The notes: a model not told the origin generated them from the sequence alone. Shown: positions 17,979 through 28,832, counted from the stretch's first letter. The stretch: DNA of 64,000 nucleotides from Mesostigma viride (GCA_009746045.1 RPFO01001042.1:62001-126000); one strand, 5' to 3'. Numbers and translations are program-made.

Positions 17979-20426
17979 CTAACGCAACTGGTGCGTCTTC
18001 TTGTATGCTTCTAGTAACCGGGCGCACCCAGCTAACTCAGTAGCGGTGCGCCAGGAGTCCTCAGACTCATGCTGCGCGAATCGCCATCGCACCCGGTATT
18101 GTCGCTGGACCCCTCGTCCCCGTTTGACATCCCGGTGTCCCACGATCGCTGCCACCTCATCCTCCTGTTCCCCCGTGTCCGGATTGAATTCCAGCGGGGC
18201 TGGGGGATTGACCCGGCCCTGTATGGTGTTCTGGTGATACAACTTGAGCTGGTCACGATGGAAGCGGTTGGACGTGAGGTTCCATGACACTGGGATGTCC
18301 ACCTGGAACATGACATCGTCAAACTTGGCGAGGACCTTGTAGGGGCCCAGGAACATGGGACGAAGCTTAGTCTTCAGCTCCTTCTCCACCTTGTGTGCAA
18401 ATCGCCCGATCTGCGGGCCCTCCACCAGGACCCAATCGCCCACCTCGATGGACGGCGTCCGGTTATCCCGCCTGCCGGCTGTCCTCTCCAGATACCGCTC
18501 TGTCGCTGCGCGGTATCCCTGGACTGCGCTGTTATGCGCCTGGTGCATCCGCTGCAGCAGCCGATCGACCCCCTGAAGGGTGTCCAGCTTGACCTGATCC
18601 TCTCCAAGTCCGGGGCTCAGGAGCAATTCTGGCGGCGTGAGGGGGTGTCGGCCGGAGTTGAGGAAGAAGGGAGTGAATCCATGGGCGGCCTGGGGGGCAT
18701 TGTTCAGGGAGAACTCCACCAAGCCCAGAAGTTCCTCCCAATTGCTACCCACCGCGTCAGTGTAGTGACGCATGGTCTCTTGCACTGTGCGGTTCAGCCG
18801 CTCCACCAGATGCGACGACGAGCTGTGATAGGCCGTGCCCAGCGACACCTTGGTGCCCAGCCGTTCGAAAAACTCCTGCCAGAATTTGGCCGTGAAGAGC
18901 TTGTCGCGGTCAGAGATGAACTGTCGGCTGAGCCCGTGGAACCGGAACACGTGAGTCAGGTATAGCTTGGCACACTCTTCCGCCGTGAGGTCGGCCGGAC
19001 ACGGGGCCAGGTGACACATACGCGTCAGGCGGTCCACGAACACCAAGACCATGCTGTTGCCGCTCTTCGTCTTCTTGAACGGGCCGATGAAGTCCATCAT
19101 GATGGAATCCCATGGACCCATCGGATCAGGCAACGTCTTAGGGACGGCTTGAGAGCCCGTGTTTCTGGACTTCATGATCTGGCACGAGGGGCACTGGCGC
19201 ACATACGCCTCGATATACTCCTTCATCCCTGGCCAGTAGAAATGCTTGCGGGCCCGGGGAAGGAGACGGTGGCTTCCTTGATGTCCGCCTAGGAGGGAGT
19301 CATGGAGCTCGTAGAGCAAGGCGGCTCTACACAGCTCAGGGACGTACAGCCGCCATTCCTCCGGCTGGACACCCACGAACAGGCGCCCTTCCTGGAACTT
19401 GCAAGGGAAGGCGCCAATCTGCTGGGGATGTGCCCTGATGGCCTCGAGCGCCGCTTCTTCCGTGACCGTGAAACGACTGATCATCGTCTCTAGGTCCGAC
19501 GTAACTGTGAACGCGTCCTCGGCCGAGTCCTCCGCATCCGTACTCGCCTGGTTGACGAATTCTGGGAAGACTGTGGGGGGGCCGAGCGGCTGAAGCTGAA
19601 AAATTCCCTGGGGCGGCACCACATGACTGAGGGGCACGCGCGTATGCGACCCCTCCCCCTCCCCGGGGGAGTCCACGTCCTCGTGGGCGTTCTGCCGAGC
19701 CGGCTCATCCAGGAGGGGTGACAAGTCATCCATGGTTGTGTGCCCGAGATGAAAAAGGTGACGGGCCCGGGGGGACCGTGGCTCCGCCCCATAGGCGGTC
19801 CCCGGGGCGGCCACTGGTACGCAGGTGGTATGAAGCACGTCCATGTCCTCGTAGAACCAATAGTCCGCCCGTCGCGAGAGGGCGTCGGGCACCACGTTGT
19901 CCGCACCCTTGACATATTGGATCTTGAACGGCGCAAATTGCGACAAGTACTCCATCCACCGCGCTTGGCGGGGCGTCAGATTGGGCTGCACCAGGAGGTG
20001 GGTGAGCGGCCGGTGGTCGGTGTGGATCACCAGGCGCTGGGGGTCGAGATCTCCCTGCTCACTAATGGCCACCGAAAACTGAGCCCCCAAAAGATGATGA
20101 CGCCACGTGTGGCAGCTGTAAACTACTGCCAGGAGTTCCTGTTGATGCACTGGATAGTTCCGCTCCGCCGGAATCATCGCGCGTGAGATGTACTCAATGG
20201 GCTGAAGGCCCTTGCCTTGATCCTGCAGGAGAACGCCCCCGATGGCCACCTTTCTGGCGTCGGTAGCCACGACGAAAGGAAGGGACGGGTCCGGCATGCA
20301 GGACGAGGACAGGCGCTGTGGTGAGGTGACGCTTAAGTGCCTCGAAGGCCTGCTGGCACTGCTCAGCCCAAAGGAATGGGGTACCCTTCTTGAGAAGAGC
20401 GTTGATCGGGGCGGCGATGGTGGCAA
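17979..20426 (-). pseudogene. Gypsy pol, RNase H, integrase and chromodomain part
   Basis: RNase H: FVVATDARKVAIGGVLLQD, VHQQELLAVVYSC, VIHTDHRPLTHLL and VPDALSRRAD. Integrase: H..H..C..C finger (LHDSLLGGHQGSH ... RQCPSCQIMKS), core residues in SIMMDFIGPF (D), FISDRDKLFTAKFW (D) and HLVERLNRTVQETM (E). The C-terminus has a chromodomain (EVAAIVGHRDVKRG, QYRVRWRFAQHESEDSW), which in this family binds modified histone tails and steers integration. The usable frame begins near 20300; upstream residues belong to another frame. A frame change near 20295-20305 separates it from RT, where LVLHAGPVPSFRRG replaces the expected continuation, so pol is broken here. Confidence 0.93.
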
Positions 20427-22128
20427 ACCTCGGAATGAACCGTCGGTAGTAGGATGCCAACCCCAGGAAACTGCGCACCCCCTTCACGTCCGTGGGGACC
20501 GGCCATTGCTGTACGGCCTCGATCTTCTCCGGGTCGGTCGCGATGCCGTCCGCGGACAGGGTATGGCCCAGAAAGGGCACACAGCGGCCGGCGCGCACCT
20601 TGGCCTTCCGCGCCGACAGGTGCTCGTCTTCCATGATCTGCAGCACTGCGTCAACATCCTCCAGGTGCTCCTCGAACGTCTTGGAGTACACCAGGATGTC
20701 GTCCAGGTACGCCAGCGCGCACGTGCGCTTGTAGGTCCATGGTGGGCGCGCCCCCTTCTGCGGGTCCGTAAGATCCTTGGAGACCTGCGGCAGGTGGGCC
20801 GTGCCCATCACCGGACGGAGGATGTCGTTCATCAGCATCTGGAAAGATGCAGGCGAATTACACAGGCCCATGGCCGCCACCCGAAACTGGTAGTGGCCGA
20901 AGGGCGTGGCGAACGCTGTCTTGTGCCGGCAGTCCTCCGGCGCGATGCGCAGCTGCCAAAACCCGTCCGCACAGTCGATGACGGTGAAGCACGTAGCCCC
21001 TTGGACACGGTTGAAGATGTCGTCGATCCGCGGTAGGGGATATCGGGACTTGACAGTGATGGCGTTCAGCTTCCGGTAGTCAGTCACCAAACGCCACTTG
21101 CCCCCAGGCTTGGGGACGAGCAGCACGCCCGATGAGAAGGGGCTGTTGCTGGGCTCAATGAGCCCGGCGTCGAGCAGCGAAATGAGGATCTTCTTGAGCT
21201 CCACCAGCTCGACTGGACCCATGCGGTACATGGGAGACGCTGTCGGCCTGGAACCCTCCTGGACCTGGATACGGTGTAGCACCGATCGATTGGGAGGGAA
21301 CTGGGGCGTGCGATCCGCGAAGAGAGTAGCGCGCTTCTCCAAGACGGCGTTGAACCGCGCCAGCTCGTCCGGAGTGAAGCCGACGCCGATCTCGTTGAGC
21401 ATGGCCTGAGTGCTATCCAGGTCTATACGGTACATCGCATACTCCTTGCCCTTCCGAAGCTGGCGTGCCAGCGTCTTGCTACTCATCAGGATCTGGGACG
21501 CTGGTCGAGGCCCGTCCGCCGAGCGCTCGTGTGTAATGTTATGTACCTCGGCGGCCTGTGCCCTGTACTCGCTGTCGGGGCACCAAAAGGATCCATCCGG
21601 AAACCAAACTACTCGTCGGCGTACACTGATGTCTACATCCTGCTTGTCCAACCAGTCCACTCCAATGATGATGTCTGCAGCGCCCAGCGGCGCAATAGTC
21701 GCCACCACTGAAGGTTCACCGGCGTGCCTTGCAGCACGCCCTTGATGTCTGCCAGGCCTGGCGATTGGTGTCGCCGGCCATCCGAATAGGTCACATGCAC
21801 TGCCGTGTTGTGCGGTCGTGGGATCAGACCCAGCCGGCGCACCGGCCAGGGCCTCGTTGATGAAGGACGTGGAGGCACCGGCGTCGACCAAAAACTTCAC
21901 GTCCATGACCGTTTTCTCTTTCAAATACGGATCAAGGACGGTGGGAGGAACCAGTAACCCTCCACTGAAAAGAAACAAATGTCGCGAGCCTCCTTGAGAT
22001 ACACGCGCCAGTTGGGTGGCCGCGTCGGAAGCCACGTTATTGACGTCTACCTCTAATCTAATTGACTCCGCGTCAGGACCACTATCTGATTTCTCCGCCC
22101 TATCATCTACCCCGGGGCCCAGTCCCAC
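20194..22128 (-). pseudogene. Gypsy pol, protease and RT part
   Basis: Protease motif DVKFLVDAGASTSFINEAL (DAGAS active site). Between about 21845 and 21715 the expected protease sequence (LGLIPRPHNTAVHVTYSDGR) is in another frame, and the frame returns at VVATIAPLGAADIIIGVDWL, so two compensating indels have damaged the protease. RT is well preserved: VLLVPKPGGKWRLVTDYRKL, FTVIDCADGFWQLRI, GLCNSPASFQMLMND and ALAYLDDILVYSKTFEEHL with the YLDD catalytic box, then the FLGHTLSADGI and VRSFLGLASYYRRFIPRF connection. It starts 11 bp after the gag stop. Confidence 0.93.
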
Positions 22129-22139
22129 GGGTAAGGCTA

Positions 22140-24008
22140 CTACTCCCGAGGAGCGGTGGGACGGGAGGCCGCCTCGCCCGACCGCCCGCCCTCTTCCCCC
22201 CCCTCTAGCTCCTCTTCGTCAGCCTCCTCCTCGTCGTCGTACTCATAGCCCGCCACGGCGTGCGTCTGACCGGAAGAGGAGGACTGTCGCCGCGCCTCAA
22301 TCTCGTTAACCGCACGCAACACGCCCTTGGTGGAGCTGGTCGCGGGCGGTCGCGGCTGCTGGTACTGAGTCGGAACTTGTCGGGCATGCTGCAGGCAAGC
22401 CGCCCGCTCGCCCGCGTTGCGGGGTCTGTCCCGGGGACCGGAGGAGTCGGGGCGGCTGCCGAAGGCTGGACCAGAGAAGCGAACACTGGGCTCCGTCTCC
22501 CCTGCACCGCGACCGGCGTGCTTGCCCCGGAGCTTGGGGCAGTCACGCTTGAGGTGTCCCACCTCGCTGCACATGAAGCACCGCGCCTTGCTAGCGTCAA
22601 TCGCGGTGACACCCTGGTCAGTGTAGCCATCATCAGGGTCGTCGAGGTAATCGTCCTCCTCCTCTCCAGCGAGCTCAGTTGAGTACATTTGATTCACCCG
22701 CCGCGGGGGAGCTGGCCTGAAGAAACGACGCACTGAGGGTGCGCGCCCGCGAGTCACCACATCGGCCACCTGCAGAAGATACCTCTGGATATTCAAGATG
22801 TCCCACTCCTTCCAAGGAACCTCAGCGTAGTGCTTTAGTACCTTGTCCTGCAGCTCGGGGCTGAGTGCCTCAATGAATCTGATCTTGTACTCGTACCAGG
22901 TCATGTCGGTCAGGTAAGCGGCGCTGGACTCAAACTTGGACAGAAACTCGCGATACGGCGTGGTCCCCTGGCGCAGCTTGCCGAAGGCGAGTCGCTCGTG
23001 GATCTCCGCGTCTGGGGGTACCAACTTGCGGCGCACCCGGTCCATCAACTCCTCCACGGTTTGCGGGTGCGACTGGGATGCGATGCTCTCACAGTTCAAG
23101 ATGCTCACCACCGAGGGGTCCATGCAGGTGTTGACCACATGCGGGATCAGATCACAGGTGGCAACTTCCCAGCTGTTGTGATTGCACCAGACGGTATACT
23201 GCTGTTGCCACATGCGTCCCCATTCGTCGACCTCTCGCGGTTTCATATCTGCGTGCAGCTTGGGTACATTCTTGAAGGTAGGCATCGGTGGGGCCTTTAC
23301 CGTGTTGATCTTAGGCCCACCGACCTCTCTGTAGGAGATGGAGCCGAATGCTGGGGGCTGCGACCGGGGGAGAGATCCGGATCTGGACGGCGTACCGTGC
23401 GTCCGCAGCACCTGTACCGATGAGGGGTGTTCATACCCCGGGTCATCCACTGCCACCCTGCTGAAATTCAGGTTGCTGACGGTCGCGGGCGAGGGGACCA
23501 CGCTGCTGTCAAGCGCCCGTGCACGCTGTGGTTGGGGTACAGGACGCTGGACGGGCGTATGAGTCTCCTCGTCTCGGGCAGTGACGCTGCTTCTGTCATC
23601 CCCTAGCCGGGCCCGTACGTGGTCGATGAGTACCAACGGGCGGGCCCTGTGTCCCTGGATCCTCGTCATCCTCACCGGTCCCTTCCAGATCGCCGAACTC
23701 GTCATCTGCCCCTGGAATCTCACCGTCGTCATCCGAATTCCATAGTGCCGTGGGTAGCAGGGAAGTACTGCCGAAGGACACTCTGCGTCTGCCCCGGTGG
23801 GTGGAGACCTGCAGAGGTCCCTGGGGACGCCCCCGCCCCGCCCAAGGATGCAATGGCCGCCCTGTGGCGGGCAGCCGATAACGGTAGTGCAGGGTATCTT
23901 CATTCTCGTCTCCATGCTGCTCAGGGTCTTGTGATAGCCATTGTGGTCTCGTCTGAGGTTGTTGTTGCTGCGGCCGGAGTTGCTGTTGTTGCCGTTGCTG
24001 CTGCGGTG

Positions 24009-24102
<94 letters not shown>

Positions 24103-24523
24103 ACCTGCTGTTGCTGCTGCTGCTGCTGCTGCTGTTGCTGCTGCTGCCGCTGCTGTCGCTGCTGCTGCGAGTCTCCTTGGAGCATCTCTCGGTCACGCCT
24201 GTCACGCCTGTCATCATCTTGTCCTCTTATGGAGTCTAGATTGTCCCCATCCGCTGGGCTCCTAAGGTTCTGGTATCTGGATCGTGGGGAGCCTTCCGCA
24301 GGTCTCTCCATGACCTCACCTGTACCTGTCCCTACTTGGACGTGCGGTGGTACCTCTACCACCTCTATACCTTGCTCGTGGTTCTCTACCTGTTCTACAT
24401 CTCTATTCTCTGAGTCCCTTTCTCTGGTCAGCGTCTTCTGCCTCTCTGGCGTTCCTTGTTTGCAACCGTGTTGGCATGGTGCTCGTACCATGCAGTACCT
24501 TACACTGCAGGCAACACCTCCCC

Positions 24524-24620
<97 letters not shown>

Positions 24621-24626
24621 AACCAC
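22140..24626 (-). CDS. Gypsy Gag polyprotein
   Basis: 828 codons if the first ATG is used, but that start lies inside the (GA)n tract and codes a Leu-Ser repeat, so the real start is probably downstream (for example MVRAPCQHG). The middle carries poly-Gln then poly-Ser, from the CTG tract. The conserved retrotransposon Gag core is around 22790-23280 (EVDEWGRMWQQQYTVWC, LRQGTTPYREFLSKFES, YEYKIRFIEALSPELQDKV). A single zinc knuckle follows: ARCFMCSEVGHLKRDCPK (CX2CX4HX4C). The C-terminus is acidic (YDDEEEADEEELEGGEEG). No frame lesion seen. Confidence 0.85.
24002..24170. repeat. (CTG)n microsatellite inside Gypsy gag
   Basis: Near-continuous CTG with occasional TTG, interrupted at about 24102-24110 (CTGACCTGC), where the register changes. 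On the coding strand this gives poly-Gln followed by poly-Ser/Asn. Confidence 0.95.
24521..24619. repeat. (GA)n microsatellite, about 98 bp
   Basis: Uninterrupted GA dinucleotides between CCCCAGAAA and GCAACCACG. Confidence 0.98.
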
Positions 24627-24683
24627 GTACTAGTTATCTATAGGTATAGTACCTAGTATTAAAAACTCTAATGGTAATCCCCT

Positions 24684-25025
24684 CTATTGTCTGCTAGGAC
24701 CAATGGTCAGCTGAGAGAAGGTAAATGTAACTGCTGTCCCCTCCGCCTGACTGCTGTGCGTGGGTGGCTTAGAGCATTCCCGAGTGGTGTGCATCCCCTC
24801 AGGCAATGGCATGTGCTCCCTACCAAACCTATCTGCATCTATGATGTTATCAAACCCCTTCCACTTAGCACTAGAGTCTTTGGACATTATCTTATCCTTG
24901 ATGTTTTCTTCACATGCCTTCCAACTATAAAATATGGCTGGTCTACCCTCGCCCCCATCATGGGCCACGGCATAGTAAGGAAATCCAGATTGACCACCGT
25001 TATTTATTCTGTTGCGTCTGGGCAT
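24684..25025 (-). CDS. Small ORF with RNase H1 hybrid-binding (viroplasmin-like) domain
   Basis: 113 codons from MPRRNRINNGG. Residues about 16-80 read FPYYAVAHDGGEGRPAIFYS, WKACEENIKDKI, then AKWKGFDNIIDADRFGREH. This matches the family pattern YYAV-G-xxxIY-xWxxC ... KFKGF ... EAxxF of the RNase H1 N-terminal domain, which binds RNA:DNA hybrids and recurs in reverse-transcribing elements. No RNase H catalytic domain follows; the C-terminus is Ser/Thr-rich and stops at 24684. It lies 57 bp upstream of the gag ATG on the same strand, and could be an accessory ORF of the Gypsy element or an unrelated fragment. I chose the internal Met because upstream codons run into TRIM-2. Confidence 0.6.
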   Translation of the reverse strand: MPRRNRINNGGQSGFPYYAVAHDGGEGRPAIFYSWKACEENIKDKIMSKDSSAKWKGFDNIIDADRFGREHMPLPEGMHTTRECSKPPTHSSQAEGTAVTFTFSQLTIGPSRQ

Positions 25026-25078
25026 GTTACATAGTAGTCTAGCAGAAGCTTGCAAGCAGGAGAAAAAGGAGTACCCAG

Positions 25079-25661
25079 AGTTAGGTGAAATAGTGCCGGA
25101 ACCTTTTTGCCGTTGGGGCAAATCGGGCCGGAACACTATTTTGCCCGGATTCACCACTTCCGAGCACCCAAGTTAATTCGGCCCGGATTCACCACTTCCG
25201 AGCACCTAAATTAATTCGGCCGAATTAACTTGGGTGCTCGGAAGTGGTGAATCCGGGCAAAATAGTGTTCTGGCCCGATTTGCCCCAACGGCAAAAAGGT
25301 TCCGGCACTATTTCACCTAACTAAGACCTGTGCACCTTGGAGGTCAGGGGTTCGAAACCTGCCAGAGGCAGTTCCGGCGCAATATCATTTGCGTGCACTA
25401 GCCCAGGCGGTTGTCTCCAGGTCTATTCGACTCCCCCTCCACGGGGCCAGGTTTTGGTTAGGTGAAATAGTGCCGGAACCTTTTTGCCGTTGGGGCAAAT
25501 CGGGCCGGAACACTATTTTGCCCGGATTCACCACTTCCGAGCACCCAAGTTAATTCGGCCGAATTAACTTGGGTGCTCGGAAGTGGTGAATCCGGGCAAA
25601 ATAGTGTTCCGGCCCGATTTGCCCCAACGGCAAAAAGGTTCCGGCACTATTTCACCTAACT
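25079..25661. mobile_element. TRIM-2: miniature element with palindromic terminal repeats
   Basis: Terminal repeats 25079-25322 (244 bp) and 25456-25661 (206 bp) flank a 133-bp internal region. The longer repeat differs by a 38-bp internal duplication (GGATTCACCACTTCCGAGCA...). Both are palindromic around AATTCGGCCGAATT. The outer ends are AGTTAGG and CCTAACT; TSD CCCAG is at 25074-25078 and 25662-25666. The internal region has ACCTTGGAGGTCAGGGGTTC followed by GAAACC, the same B-box-like segment as in TRIM-1 but in the opposite orientation. Confidence 0.9.
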
Positions 25662-25676
25662 CCCAGGGCTACCTCG

Positions 25677-25796
25677 TGTGACCCGTAATTGTTTCTTCCC
25701 ACCCATCCCACCCTTGGGGGGCTCTTGCTCCTGCATGCGAGGGAGACGAGATGACTACTTAAACCTGCCTTTGGCAGGGGCTCTACTCATTGTTTT
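25677..25796. repeat. Dispersed ~115-bp repeat, copy 1
   Basis: TGTGACCCGTAATTGTTTCT ... GGGGCTCTACTCATTGTTTT, repeated at 30729-30838 with a 10-bp gap in the second copy (TTAAACCTGC missing). Nature unknown. Confidence 0.85.
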
Positions 25797-26279
25797 GTCA
25801 TAAACTCCGTTCAAAGAACCCCGATTGTTACGTCCGACCAAAAGGTCTGGGACGTACCAGCCATCAAGCATCCAAGAAAGCCACCAATTGCTTCTGGGTT
25901 TTCCATCAATCTTCGTGGTCAACCATGTCATGCAACATTACTTGCCGTGAGCACAATGCCAATAAATTGCAGCATGTACAACTAGAGCGAAGCAACAGCT
26001 TGGTGATCTGTAGCCCTGCCTGCAAATCATTGCCATCGGCGGCAATAGCGCTGCAAGGCTGCCAGCCAGCCCGCAATATCTTGCCCGCAATCCATCATGC
26101 AACCTTCCTAATATCCGTGTGAAGAATTCCTTGACATCCCTAGCCTCTAAGGTAACCTGTACGTCGCTGATGTGAAGAAAAGGCTCGCCATGAAACCGTA
26201 GCTCGCTATACGATTCATGACGCACTTCCCGTAAGATAAGAAGATGACCAAAATAGAAACTCCGGAGATGGGGAACTGG
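25797..26279. other. No confident gene; possible exon remnants
   Basis: A minus-strand frame (26225-25938, MRHESYSELRFHGEPFLH) may be a downstream exon of the ORF at 26280-26924, but no splice pair was established. Otherwise nothing recognised. Confidence 0.25.
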
Positions 26280-26924
26280 TTACATACTCATCCGTGACAA
26301 GGTCAGGGCCTCAACAAGGAGTGAATTCGCCCCTAGATATGAGTATGGGAACATACCGCTCGGAGGTATCCATGTCTGCCTTGCGCTTGATGTCTGTTTC
26401 GCACACCCCGCCGCAGAAAGTCGTTCCGGCATATACAAAGCACGGCAGAAAGCGGCTTCACACATGCGATGCCGAAATGGGGTTGCCGACTCTGGCTGAT
26501 GCCTGTCAGCTGGGTAAGTAACGTAGCCATCCACTGCGAAAAGGAAGCCCTCGTCTCGACTGCGTTTGTGACGCAAGCTCCCCGGAATTTCATCTTCTTT
26601 CTGACCCGCTTGGTAAAGCTGGTTCGATATCAAATGTTTCCGATCCGCCTGCTTCGGCTTGGACCAAAAGTCTGCCCTCATCTCTCTTATCTCCTCGAAA
26701 TGCACGCTTCGCAAACAACGGCGGCCACACCCACAGTCCCAGTCCCTGCTAAGTGCCGCAGCACAGGACGCATCCGTGGTGCATTTCGCTAAGACGGCGG
26801 CAGCGCTAAGACGGAGCCCTCGTCTCGCCATGACGAGCAACACGACCACCAGGACAAGCAGCGAGAATAGCATTCCAAAAACCTGCGCCCCCGCATCGGG
26901 CTCCATAATGCCCAGGCCCTTCAT
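26280..26924 (-). CDS. Unrecognised protein with N-terminal membrane segment
   Basis: 214 codons. Residues about 14-37 (VFGMLFSLLVLVVVLLVMAR) form one strong hydrophobic segment followed by Arg, consistent with a single-pass membrane anchor. A Cys-rich stretch follows (CTTDASCAAALSRDWDCGCG). Further on, VDGYVTYPADRHQP and RMCEAAFCRALYMPERL loosely recall the N-terminal VCxxAFxxLxGxSxxRL pattern seen in some transposase-related proteins of eukaryotes; the match is weak. An AT-rich TATA-like text (AATATTATACGG) lies upstream on the coding strand. It might be exon 1 of a longer gene. Function unknown. Confidence 0.4.
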   Translation of the reverse strand: MKGLGIMEPDAGAQVFGMLFSLLVLVVVLLVMARRGLRLSAAAVLAKCTTDASCAAALSRDWDCGCGRRCLRSVHFEEIREMRADFWSKPKQADRKHLISNQLYQAGQKEDEIPGSLRHKRSRDEGFLFAVDGYVTYPADRHQPESATPFRHRMCEAAFCRALYMPERLSAAGCAKQTSSARQTWIPPSGMFPYSYLGANSLLVEALTLSRMSM

Positions 26925-26974
26925 GGCTTTAGGAACTGCGTAATATTATACGGTCGCTTGCTTTTTTTTTTTTT

Positions 26975-27755
26975 CATCATCTACACGGCCTGTCACGGAT
27001 ACAGGGCCTGTATCCATGGTCAGGTTCTCTTGCCCCGCGGTGGTGCAGGGCCGGGATCCATTGTGTCCGGTGGGGCTACTGCGTCCCTTTCCATCGCTGG
27101 TGCTTCCATCGCTTCCATCGCTTCCATCGCTGATGCTTCCATCGCTGGTTCATTATCCCCTACATGTAAAGACCATCGGGCATTCTGGAGTACAATTTGG
27201 TGGTGGCACGGTGGCACGGTGGCACGGTGGCACGGTGGCACGGTGGCACGGCCAGTGATTGGCCCGTTGCTGATTTGCTGACATGCAGCCTAGTAAAAAT
27301 TGGCCGCAAATTTGTCCGGTCGCACGTGGGCACAATATTTGCGGCCAATTTTTACTAGGCTGCACAAGGGCTGCATATCAGAAAATCAGCAACGGGCCAA
27401 TCACTGGCCGTGCCACCGTGCCACCGTGCCACCGTGCCACCGTGCCACCGTGCCACCGTGCCACCGTGCCACCACCAAATTGTACTCCTGGCACCGGTGT
27501 GCGGCGTGGGACACAACAACAACAACAACAACAACTCCACCGGTGGCGGCGTGCCACCACCATTAATTTTGTACTCCGTGCCACCACCATTTGGTCTTTA
27601 CATGTAGGGGATATCGGAAAGCACCAGCGATGGAAAAGGACGCAGTAGCCCCACCGGACACAATGGATCCCGGCCCTGAACCACCGGGGCAAGAGAACCA
27701 GACAATGGATACAGGCCCTGTATCCGTGACAGGTGTAGATGATGAAGAAAGGAAG
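26975..27755. repeat. 780-bp foldback: imperfect long inverted repeat
   Basis: Left arm 26975-27300 and right arm 27340-27755 are reverse complements with indels. The core is AGCCTAGTAAAAATTGGCCG / CGGCCAATTTTTACTAGGCT around 27320. Outer parts pair as CATCATCTACACGGCCTGTC with GACAGGTGTAGATGATG. Each arm holds a GGTGGCACGG minisatellite (27205-27250; reversed 27410-27472). The right arm also has an (ACA)n patch at 27512-27532. Confidence 0.9.
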
Positions 27756-27875
27756 AAAATGCAAGCGACCGTGTATGTCAGGGGCGCAGTAAATGAACTT
27801 GAGAGAATACTTGCCTCCGGTGCTTCGGATGATGAAGCCGACCATACAGCTGGGAAATCTGAGGTAAATTTATGA
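27630..27875 (+). CDS. Short hydrophilic ORF overlapping the foldback right arm
   Basis: 81 codons from MEKDAVAPPDTMDPG to KSEVNL. Acidic and Pro-rich at the start, then a helical-looking stretch (DDEERKKMQATVYVRGAVNE). The first half is inside the inverted repeat. No family recognised; it may be a chance ORF or a first exon. Confidence 0.25.
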   Translation: MEKDAVAPPDTMDPGPEPPGQENQTMDTGPVSVTGVDDEERKKMQATVYVRGAVNELERILASGASDDEADHTAGKSEVNL

Positions 27876-28349
27876 CAGGGGAAATCCGGCTGTTATTTTA
27901 CCAAAGGTATATTACAATAAGTGCAGTTCTTGGCGTTTGGAATCTGACATGACATTGCTTGTGCTATTGCTCGATCTTGTATTGCACTTTACCAAAGGAA
28001 TATTACAATATTACCTAGAGTGCGGTCCCGCTCCTACCTAGGTACCTTAGAGCTAGGTCCCGCTCCTACCTATATTAAGTGCAGTTCTTGGCGTTTGGAA
28101 TCATGACATTGCTTGTGCTATTGCTCTTGAATTTAAGTGCCCGCACCCCGCCGGCGCACCCCGGCGAACAAGACAAAGCGCATGCACCGTTACCCCCCTG
28201 GGCCCATCGCTGCCGTCGCCGGGCGGCACGTTGGGGAGGCGGCTCCTTCTCCCTTTTCTGGTGTCTGTTGCATCATTTTGAACCCCTGCTGACCAACGGA
28301 GGCATGTTAATGAACGAGTGGATGCATGCATGAATGAACGGATGCATGA
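27876..28349. other. Non-coding; 55-bp direct repeat
   Basis: AAGTGCAGTTCTTGGCGTTT ... GACATTGCTTGTGCTATTGC occurs at about 27918-27971 and 28077-28129. GGTCCCGCTCCTACCTA occurs twice between (28024 and 28055). No gene recognised. Confidence 0.7.
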
Positions 28350-28808
28350 ATGATGTGGGGGGGGAGGGAGGGAGGGAGGGAGGGAGGGAGGGAGGGAGGG
28401 AGGGAGGGAGGGAGGGAGGGAGGGAGGGAGGGAGGGAGGGGGAGGGAGGGAGGGAGGGAGGGAGGGAGGGAGGGAGGGAGGGAGGGAGGGAGGGAGGGAG
28501 GGAGGGAGGGAGGAGGGAGGGAGGGAGGGAGGGAGGAGGAGGGAGGGAGGAGGGAGGAGGGAGGGAGGGAGGGAGGGAGGGAGGGAGGGAGGGAGGGAGG
28601 GAGGGAGGGAGGGAGGAGGAGGGAGGGAGGGAGGGAGGGAGGGAGGGAGGGAGGGAGGGAGGGAGGGAGGGAGGGAGGGAGGGAGGGAGGGAGGGAGGGA
28701 GGGAGGGAGGGAGGGAGGGAGGGAGGGAGGGAGGGAGGGAGGGAGGGAGGGAGGGAGGGAGGGAGGGAGGGAGGGAGGGAGGGAGGGAGGGAGGGAGGGA
28801 GGGAGGGA
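28350..28808. repeat. (GGGA)n microsatellite, about 460 bp
   Basis: GGGA units with a few shortened GGA steps at 28440, 28511, 28535-28565 and 28614-28625. The very long Ser-Pro or Arg-Glu ORFs across it are artefacts of the repeat. Confidence 0.98.
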
Positions 28809-28821
28809 AGGCATGACTGTG

Positions 28822-28832
28822 TGTGTGCTTGC

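Larger units (their letters stand above)
3173..24640 (-). mobile_element. Ty3/Gypsy chromovirus-type LTR retrotransposon with nested Copia insertions
   Basis: Minus-strand order is gag (24626-22140), protease-RT (22128-20194), RNase H-integrase-chromodomain (20426-17979), then a third ORF (17950-16964) that resumes at 4056 and stops at 3942 once Copia B (4062-16958 plus one AAGGT) is discounted. RT before integrase and the C-terminal chromodomain identify a chromovirus. LTRs were not found; the limits given are the outermost sequence I attach to the element and are approximate. Confidence 0.8.

Noticed and set aside
20242-21036. 264-codon plus-strand ORF opposite Gypsy RT
   Set aside because: Antisense of a well-conserved RT domain; no homology of its own.
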